Both the position numbers and the translations under genes were made by a program. This document shows, piece by piece, positions 30,967 to 35,400 of a stretch of DNA of 35,400 nt. The notes below the pieces were generated by a model that saw only the letters and a program-made list of their open reading frames with translations, did not search any database and was not told the origin of the DNA. This stretch comes from Clostridiales bacterium UBA5888. GTDB lineage: Bacteria; Bacillota; Clostridia; Oscillospirales; Oscillospiraceae. The stretch covers positions 49,341-84,740 of the forward strand of contig DJEW01000018.1 in NCBI GenBank assembly GCA_002431965.1. The letters are read 5' to 3'. Position 1 is the first letter of the stretch. Each line of letters starts with the position of its first letter.

Positions 30967-31713
30967 ATGCTTGAACTGAAACATATCCGCTTCGAGGTGA
31001 AAGCGGAAGACAGGTCCAAGGAGATAATCAAGGATGTGAGCATGACGATCCCCGACGGGGAGTTTGTCGTTGTCACCGGTCCGAACGGCGGCGGGAAGTC
31101 CACGCTGGCAAGGCTTATAATGGGTATAGAGAAGCCCACGTCCGGCGCAGTCGTGTTTGACGGGCAGGATATAACCGCGCTCGGCGTGACGGAGCGCGCC
31201 AATCTCGGCATAAGCTACGCCCTTCAGCAGCCTGTGCGCTTCAAGGGCATCCGCGTGATCGATCTGCTCAGGCTCGCGGCGAAAAAGGAGCTGAGCGTGG
31301 GCGAGGCGTGCGATTACCTTGCGGCAGTGGGGCTGTGCGCGCGCGACTATGTCGAGCGCGAGGTGAATTCCAGCCTCTCCGGCGGTGAGCTCAAGCGCAT
31401 CGAGATCGCAACGGTGCTCGCGCGCGGCACACGCCTTGCGGTGTTCGACGAGCCGGAGGCGGGTATAGATCTCTGGAGCTTCCAGAGCCTTATCCAGGTG
31501 TTTGAGAATATGCGCAGGCGCACGCACGGCTCCATCCTCATAATCTCCCATCAGGAGCGCATACTGGAAATTGCGGACGAGATAGTGCTGATCGCGGACG
31601 GCAGAGTGAGCAGGCAGGGACGGCGGGACGATATACTGCCGGAGCTGATGAAGACCACCGCGCCGGCGATGTGCAGCAGGATAATGGAGGGGGGACGAAG
31701 CGATGCTCAGTGA
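30967..31713 (+). CDS. SufC-like ABC ATPase (Suf-like minimal system, SmsC type)
   Basis: The protein has 248 residues, the SufC length. Walker A is GPNGGGKSTLARLIMG near 40, the signature is SLSGGELKRIEIATVLA, and Walker B is AVFDEPEAGIDLWSF, where E-A-G-I-D is characteristic of SufC rather than of transport ATPases. It powers assembly of Fe-S clusters on the SufB-like scaffold. There are no SufS, SufU or SufD genes beside it, unlike the usual five-gene suf operon, so it is a minimal two-gene unit of the type reported in Archaea and anaerobic bacteria. Confidence 0.93.
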   Translation: MLELKHIRFEVKAEDRSKEIIKDVSMTIPDGEFVVVTGPNGGGKSTLARLIMGIEKPTSGAVVFDGQDITALGVTERANLGISYALQQPVRFKGIRVIDLLRLAAKKELSVGEACDYLAAVGLCARDYVEREVNSSLSGGELKRIEIATVLARGTRLAVFDEPEAGIDLWSFQSLIQVFENMRRRTHGSILIISHQERILEIADEIVLIADGRVSRQGRRDDILPELMKTTAPAMCSRIMEGGRSDAQ

Positions 31714-32623
31714 CGTTCAAAAACGCCTGCTGGCGGAGATCGCCGATCTGCACAAGGTGCCTGAGGGCGCATACAATATCCGCGCCAACGGCGCGAGCGC
31801 AGGGCGCAGCTCCACCGCGAACATAGAGATAACCTCAAAAGAGGATAAGCCCGGCATTGACATACGCATCAAGCCCGGCACGAAAAACGAGAGCGTGCAC
31901 ATCCCCGTCGTCGTCAGCGAGAGCGGGCTGAAGGACGTGGTATATAACGACTTTTTCGTCGGAGACGACAGCGACGTGCTGATCGTCGCGGGCTGCGGCA
32001 TCAATAACTGCGGCAGCCAGGACAGCGACCATGACGGCGTGCATCGCTTTTTCGTCGGCAGAAACGCCCGCGTGAAGTATGTTGAAAAGCATTACGGCGA
32101 GGGTGACGGTACCGGCAAGCGCATCCTCAACCCGACGACGGAGGTCAACCTTGGCGAGGGCAGCTCCATGGAGATGGAGATGGTGCAGATAAAGGGCGTG
32201 GACTCCACGGTTCGTCTCACGACCGCCAGGCTCGACGCGAACGCGCGGCTCGTCGTGCGCGAGAGACTGATGACCCACGGAACGCAGCACGCCGACAGCA
32301 GATACACCATAGAGCTAAACGGCGACGGCAGCAGCGCGGACGTGGTGTCGCGCTCGGTCGCGAGGGAGCAGAGCACACAGCACTACTGCTCGCGTCTGAT
32401 CGGAAACGCCGCGTGCTCGGGGCACACCGAATGCGACGCGATCATCATGGACACGGCAAAGGTGCTCGCCGTGCCGGAGCTGGAAGCAAACTGTGTTGAT
32501 TCCGCGCTCATCCACGAAGCTGCGATCGGAAAGATCGCCGGCGACCAGATCATAAAGCTCATGACCCTCGGTCTGACGGAAGCCGAGGCGGAGGAGCAGA
32601 TAGTCAACGGATTTTTGAACTGA
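31703..32623 (+). CDS. SufB/SufD-like scaffold protein (SmsB type)
   Basis: The protein has 306 residues, much shorter than SufB (about 470), and overlaps the SufC-like gene by 11 nt. The central beta-helix is of the SufBD type (SMEMEMVQIKGVDSTVRL, HYCSRLIGNAACSGHTECD), and the C-terminal motif is ELEANCVDSALIHEAAIGKI, with LMTLGLTEAEAEEQIVNGFL. The N-terminal part of SufB is missing. The cysteine in ELEANC and the histidine in IHEA occupy the region of the cluster site in SufB. It should form a complex with the SufC-like ATPase. Confidence 0.9.
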   Translation: MLSDVQKRLLAEIADLHKVPEGAYNIRANGASAGRSSTANIEITSKEDKPGIDIRIKPGTKNESVHIPVVVSESGLKDVVYNDFFVGDDSDVLIVAGCGINNCGSQDSDHDGVHRFFVGRNARVKYVEKHYGEGDGTGKRILNPTTEVNLGEGSSMEMEMVQIKGVDSTVRLTTARLDANARLVVRERLMTHGTQHADSRYTIELNGDGSSADVVSRSVAREQSTQHYCSRLIGNAACSGHTECDAIIMDTAKVLAVPELEANCVDSALIHEAAIGKIAGDQIIKLMTLGLTEAEAEEQIVNGFLN

Positions 32624-32625
32624 AA

Positions 32626-32661
32626 AAAGCGCCCTCCCGCAAAAAGTCGGGAGGGCGCTTT
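32626..32661. terminator. Bidirectional terminator
   Basis: A 14-bp perfect stem (32626-32639 with 32648-32661), 3 nt after the SufB-like stop. The minus strand reads a T run after the stem, so it serves the convergent gene at 32667 as well. Confidence 0.88.
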
Positions 32662-32666
32662 ATGCG

Positions 32667-33806
32667 TCAGCTTATATCAAGCTGGTCGAACGAGCGTATC
32701 ATAACGCTCATTTCGGTAAAAATGCCGCCGGGATAGGCATAGAGCGAGCAGACGACCGGCTCGTCAAGACCTGACGGCGGGGCGCTGCCGTCCTTCGGCA
32801 CGGAGTACACATTCCCCGTGAGCGCCAGCGCGCGCACGACAGTGTCTGGGTCTGCTCCCTGAGCGCTTTGGGCGAGCATGGCAAGCTCATCGTCGCTGTA
32901 CATGGCAATATAGTATATCATGTCGCCGTAGAGCGTGTAGTTGCCGACGGAGGAGCCGCAGACTATGCAGACAGGCCCGGCATCGCTGCCGTCGGCGCTG
33001 ACGCACCAGAGACCTTCGTCATTGGCAAAGTAGAGCGTGCCGCCGTCGTACACAAGGTCGCGTGCGCCGGCGCTCACGGAGCACACGGCAGTCACGCCGC
33101 CGCGTTCGCTGTACGCTTTTATGATGCCGTCGGCAGGGCTGTAGTAATACAGAGTCTGCCCTGCGGCGGTCATGGCGCCGCCGCCGCGGGCGAGGACATA
33201 GTCTTTTCCGCTTTCAAGGTCACGGCAGAAAATGCCGACGCCGGTACGGTAGTATAACATGCTGCCGATGACGTCAAAGCCGTAAATGCTCTCTGAGGTG
33301 CTGAGGACGACGGCATTGTCCGTGCCGTCCTTATTCATGCTGCCGATGACCTCGTCGTCTCCGGCATACGCGAGATAGTAAAGCCTGTCGCCGACAACGC
33401 GCACCCAGCTCAGACCGCTGTCCGCGCAGATCAGGCGTTTGTCCGCGCCGTCATAGTCTGTGGAATAGAGGCTGTCCTCGCTGTCGTTTTCATCAAACGG
33501 CGCGACAAAGTAGAGCCGTTCGGTGTCGTATGCGACGTATGAGCCGTTATTTATATTGCACTGGCGCATCGGGTCACTGTCTGCGCCTACGCCGGCGCGG
33601 GGGAACGCAAACACGGCAATCAGCGCTGCTGTTGCGGCGAAGATCGCAAGAACCATGCCCAGATAAAGCCTCTTCCTTGCTTTGAATTTATCGTGAGCGC
33701 GTGAAGCTCCGGCGGAAGCCGAAGCTGCGCTTCGCGCCGGCGTGCCGCACTCTGTGCAGAATAATGCGCCGTCCTCAAGCTTTGCCCCGCAGTTTTTACA
33801 GTACAT
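32667..33806 (-). CDS. Zinc-ribbon, membrane-anchored DUF5050-like beta-propeller protein
   Basis: The protein has 379 residues. The N-terminal zinc ribbon has Cys3, Cys6, Cys17 and Cys20 (MYCKNCGAK, CTECGTP). One transmembrane helix spans residues 47-68. The remainder is extracellular in prediction and has repeated YF/YY-strand units (RLYFVAPF, RLYYLAYAG, TLYYYSPADG, TLYFANDEGL), as in the DUF5050 six-bladed propeller proteins of Clostridia. The function is unknown; a sensing or wall-associated role is a guess. It converges with the SufB-like gene on a shared terminator. Confidence 0.85.
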   Translation of the reverse strand: MYCKNCGAKLEDGALFCTECGTPARSAASASAGASRAHDKFKARKRLYLGMVLAIFAATAALIAVFAFPRAGVGADSDPMRQCNINNGSYVAYDTERLYFVAPFDENDSEDSLYSTDYDGADKRLICADSGLSWVRVVGDRLYYLAYAGDDEVIGSMNKDGTDNAVVLSTSESIYGFDVIGSMLYYRTGVGIFCRDLESGKDYVLARGGGAMTAAGQTLYYYSPADGIIKAYSERGGVTAVCSVSAGARDLVYDGGTLYFANDEGLWCVSADGSDAGPVCIVCGSSVGNYTLYGDMIYYIAMYSDDELAMLAQSAQGADPDTVVRALALTGNVYSVPKDGSAPPSGLDEPVVCSLYAYPGGIFTEMSVMIRSFDQLDIS

Positions 33807-33845
33807 ATCGTCTCCTGCCTTTATTATTGTGTCCTCATTAAAGCT

Positions 33846-33874
33846 ATTATATAAATAAAAATGAGAGCTTTCAA
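33846..33874 (-). promoter_or_regulatory. Promoter of the zinc-ribbon/DUF5050-like gene
   Basis: On the minus strand TTGAAA (33874-33869), a 17-nt spacer and TATAAT (33851-33846). Consensus -10; about 40 nt before the ATG at 33806, which is preceded by AGGAG. Confidence 0.85.
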
Positions 33875-33901
33875 GCGATTTAGAAAATTTTGCACGGACT
33901 C

Positions 33902-33929
33902 TTGAAAATCACGCAATATATGTTAAAAT
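33902..33929 (+). promoter_or_regulatory. Promoter of the GH13 gene
   Basis: TTGAAA (33902-33907), a 16-nt spacer and TAAAAT (33924-33929) with TGT in front, an extended -10. It diverges from the DUF5050-like promoter, whose -35 is 28 nt away. Confidence 0.75.
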
Positions 33930-33960
33930 ACGGATAACAAGGCGAGAGAGGATGAATGCT

Positions 33961-35247
33961 ATGGCAGTTGACACCGACATCACACTTCAAAATCAGGTAA
34001 TATACTCGATATATGTCAGAAACCACACGCCGGAGGGAACGTTCCGGGCGGTCATACCGGATCTTGACCGCATAAAAGCGCTCGGCACGGACATCATCTG
34101 GTTTATGCCCATCCACCCGATAGGAGAGAAGGGCAGGAAGGGCAGTCTGGGCTGCCCATATGCCAACCGAGATTACCGCACGGTCAACCCGGCTTACGGC
34201 ACGATGGAGGATTTCCGCGCACTCACCGACGCGATACACGCGCGCGGCATGAAATGCATGATAGACGTGGTTTACAACCACACTTCGCCTGATTCTGTGC
34301 TCTATGCCGAGCATCCGGAATTTTTCTATCACGGCGCGGACGGCAGACCCGGCAACAAAATAGGGGACTGGTCGGATGTTATTGACCTTGATTATTCCAA
34401 CCGCGCGCTCTGGGATTACCAGATAGAGTCGCTAAAGATGTGGGCGGAGATGGTTGACGGCTTCCGGTGCGATGTGGCGTCGTTTGTGCCGCTGGAGTTC
34501 TGGGAGGCTGCGCGCCGCGCGGTCGGGGAGGTTCGCCCGGGGTGTATATGGCTGGCGGAGACCGTGCACCAGAGCTACGGCTGCCGCGCGCGGCGGCTGG
34601 GGATATACTCCATGCTTGACTGCGACGCATACTCTGCGTTCGACATGGAATATGACTATGACACGCGCGAGGTATTTGACCGCTATCTTCGCGGCGAGGC
34701 CGCGCTCAGCCACTGGCTGGACTTTCTGAACTACCAGGAGGGGGCGTACCGCGCCAACTACAACAAGATGCGCTGTCTGGAGAACCATGATCAGCCGCGC
34801 ATACGCTCGTTTGTGCCGGATGAGAGAGCGCTTGTCAATTATACGGCGCTTCTGTATTTTCTTAAAGGTACGACGCTTATCTACGCCGGGCAGGAATTTG
34901 AAAACGCTCATACGCCGAGCCTCTTTGAACGCGAAGTTATAGACCGCGGCACGGGGCGTGACCTTGCGCCGCTCATGCGCCGTCTCCATGAGATAAAAAG
35001 CGCCGCGTTCGGCGCGGCGGACTGGTTTTGTGCCGAGGCGGATGATGCGCGCGATATTGCCGTGTGCCGGCGCGGCGGAAATGGGCGGCGCTTTGTCGGG
35101 GTATTCTCGCTGAAGGCGAAGCCGGGCGAGGTGAGTATCGACGCGCCGGACGGGGAGTACGGGGAGCTTATCTCCGGCGGCACTGTTCGTGTTGCGGGCG
35201 GAAAGCTGATGTGTGCCGGCGATCCTGTCATCATCAGAGTTGAATAA
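33961..35247 (+). CDS. GH13 alpha-amylase-family glycoside hydrolase
   Basis: The protein has 428 residues, with no signal peptide, so it is cytoplasmic. ATG 33961 is used because AGAGG ends 9 nt before it; an earlier ATG at 33952 abuts the site. The four GH13 regions are present: DVVYNH (102-107), GFRCDVAS with nucleophile Asp171, acid/base Glu200 in IWLAET, and ENHDQPR with Asp277. It lacks the long N-terminal carbohydrate-binding domains of secreted amylases. It probably acts on short glucans or maltodextrins; no subfamily was assigned. It stands alone between its own promoter and a stem-loop. Confidence 0.92.
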   Translation: MAVDTDITLQNQVIYSIYVRNHTPEGTFRAVIPDLDRIKALGTDIIWFMPIHPIGEKGRKGSLGCPYANRDYRTVNPAYGTMEDFRALTDAIHARGMKCMIDVVYNHTSPDSVLYAEHPEFFYHGADGRPGNKIGDWSDVIDLDYSNRALWDYQIESLKMWAEMVDGFRCDVASFVPLEFWEAARRAVGEVRPGCIWLAETVHQSYGCRARRLGIYSMLDCDAYSAFDMEYDYDTREVFDRYLRGEAALSHWLDFLNYQEGAYRANYNKMRCLENHDQPRIRSFVPDERALVNYTALLYFLKGTTLIYAGQEFENAHTPSLFEREVIDRGTGRDLAPLMRRLHEIKSAAFGAADWFCAEADDARDIAVCRRGGNGRRFVGVFSLKAKPGEVSIDAPDGEYGELISGGTVRVAGGKLMCAGDPVIIRVE

Positions 35248-35279
35248 TAGAGAGCTGAACGGCAATAGCAATAAAAATC

Positions 35280-35309
35280 AGGCGCAGTCTGCATTTGCAG
35301 ACTGCGCCT
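35280..35309. terminator. Stem-loop after the GH13 gene
   Basis: A 13-bp stem (35280-35292 with 35297-35309) and a 4-nt loop. The minus strand has TTTTTATTG after the stem and the plus strand has no T run, so it suits a minus-strand gene ending at 35317 better than the GH13 gene, though it may serve both. Confidence 0.75.
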
Positions 35310-35316
35310 CAGCCTG

Positions 35317-35400
35317 TCAAAAAAACAAAGCTTTAAGGTCAGATAAGAGAGCCGCGGGGGAGCTTGAGGGGGCAAGACCCGCCTCAAATCGGATAAACCG
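35317..35400 (-). CDS. Possible C-terminus of a minus-strand gene, cut by the window edge
   Basis: The frame open from the right edge on the minus strand ends with TGA at 35319-35317, just before the terminator at 35280-35309 whose T run faces this way. Its 27 residues end SDLKALFF. No family can be recognised. It may be a chance frame. Confidence 0.3.
   Translation of the reverse strand, partial: RFIRFEAGLAPSSSPAALLSDLKALFF

Noticed and set aside
29757..31211. 484-codon minus-strand frame across tsf and the sufC-like gene
   Set aside because: It crosses a clear terminator and the tsf gene, and has no ribosome site; a shadow.
1..35400. CRISPR array, insertion sequence, prophage or integrase
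   Set aside because: No regularly spaced repeats, transposase motifs or phage genes were found on reading both strands.

Overview
The window looks like a chromosome segment of a GC-rich anaerobic Firmicute, probably a gut Clostridium-class organism (Oscillospiraceae-like). The grounds are strong GGAGG ribosome binding sites, sigma-A type promoters, Gram-positive lipoprotein signal peptides, a two-gene minimal SufC/SufB-like system, an rpsB-tsf pair, and a molybdenum hydroxylase locus of the kind common in amino-acid- and purine-fermenting Clostridia. This placement is inference; no species is claimed.

Layout. The left edge (1-85) is the 3' part of an initiator tRNA with its terminator. Next is a lone regulator-like protein joining a MocA-type nucleotidyltransferase fold to a ModE-like winged helix (560-1522). 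A catabolic block follows on the + strand: a YkvI-type transporter, a proline/4-hydroxyproline racemase, an MFS transporter, a 55-residue four-cysteine protein, a three-subunit molybdenum hydroxylase (FAD, 2x[2Fe-2S] and molybdopterin subunits), then a five-gene D-amino-acid (D-hydroxyproline type) dehydrogenase whose redox domains are all on separate polypeptides (1981-13048).

A LysR regulator (13200-14120) leads into a long cofactor-supply block, all + strand. It holds a TylF-like methyltransferase with a Rossmann-like N-terminus, MocA, a histidine phosphatase-HD fusion, a MoeA-like protein with a cysteine tail, MoaA, a MOSC-MogA fusion, ModA, ModB, ModC, an XdhC-type maturation factor with unusual domain order, a NifS-like cysteine desulfurase, and finally a 49-codon remnant of moaC (14151-24723). 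Together these could take up molybdate, make molybdopterin, insert Mo, add CMP, sulfurate the cofactor and deliver it to the hydroxylase upstream. MoaC is broken here, and MoaD, MoaE and SelD are not seen, so those steps must come from elsewhere.

The direction then flips. A minus-strand operon (28643 to 24783) encodes a polar amino acid ABC transporter (binding protein, permease, ATPase) and an AbgB-like M20 amidohydrolase, behind a strong promoter flanked by two sequences resembling ArgR boxes. The rest is mostly housekeeping: rpsB, tsf, a SufC/SufB-like pair preceded by a possible 12-residue leader peptide, a zinc-ribbon/membrane-anchored DUF5050-like protein (minus), a GH13 alpha-amylase family enzyme, and perhaps the C-terminus of a minus-strand gene at the right edge.

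The most interesting reading is that 1981-24723 is one functional unit: racemisation and oxidation of (hydroxy)proline to a pyrroline, then hydroxylation of a ring product by a dedicated Mo enzyme, with its own cofactor factory and a possible cofactor-sensing regulator. The substrate is inferred from gene neighbours and is not shown by the sequence.
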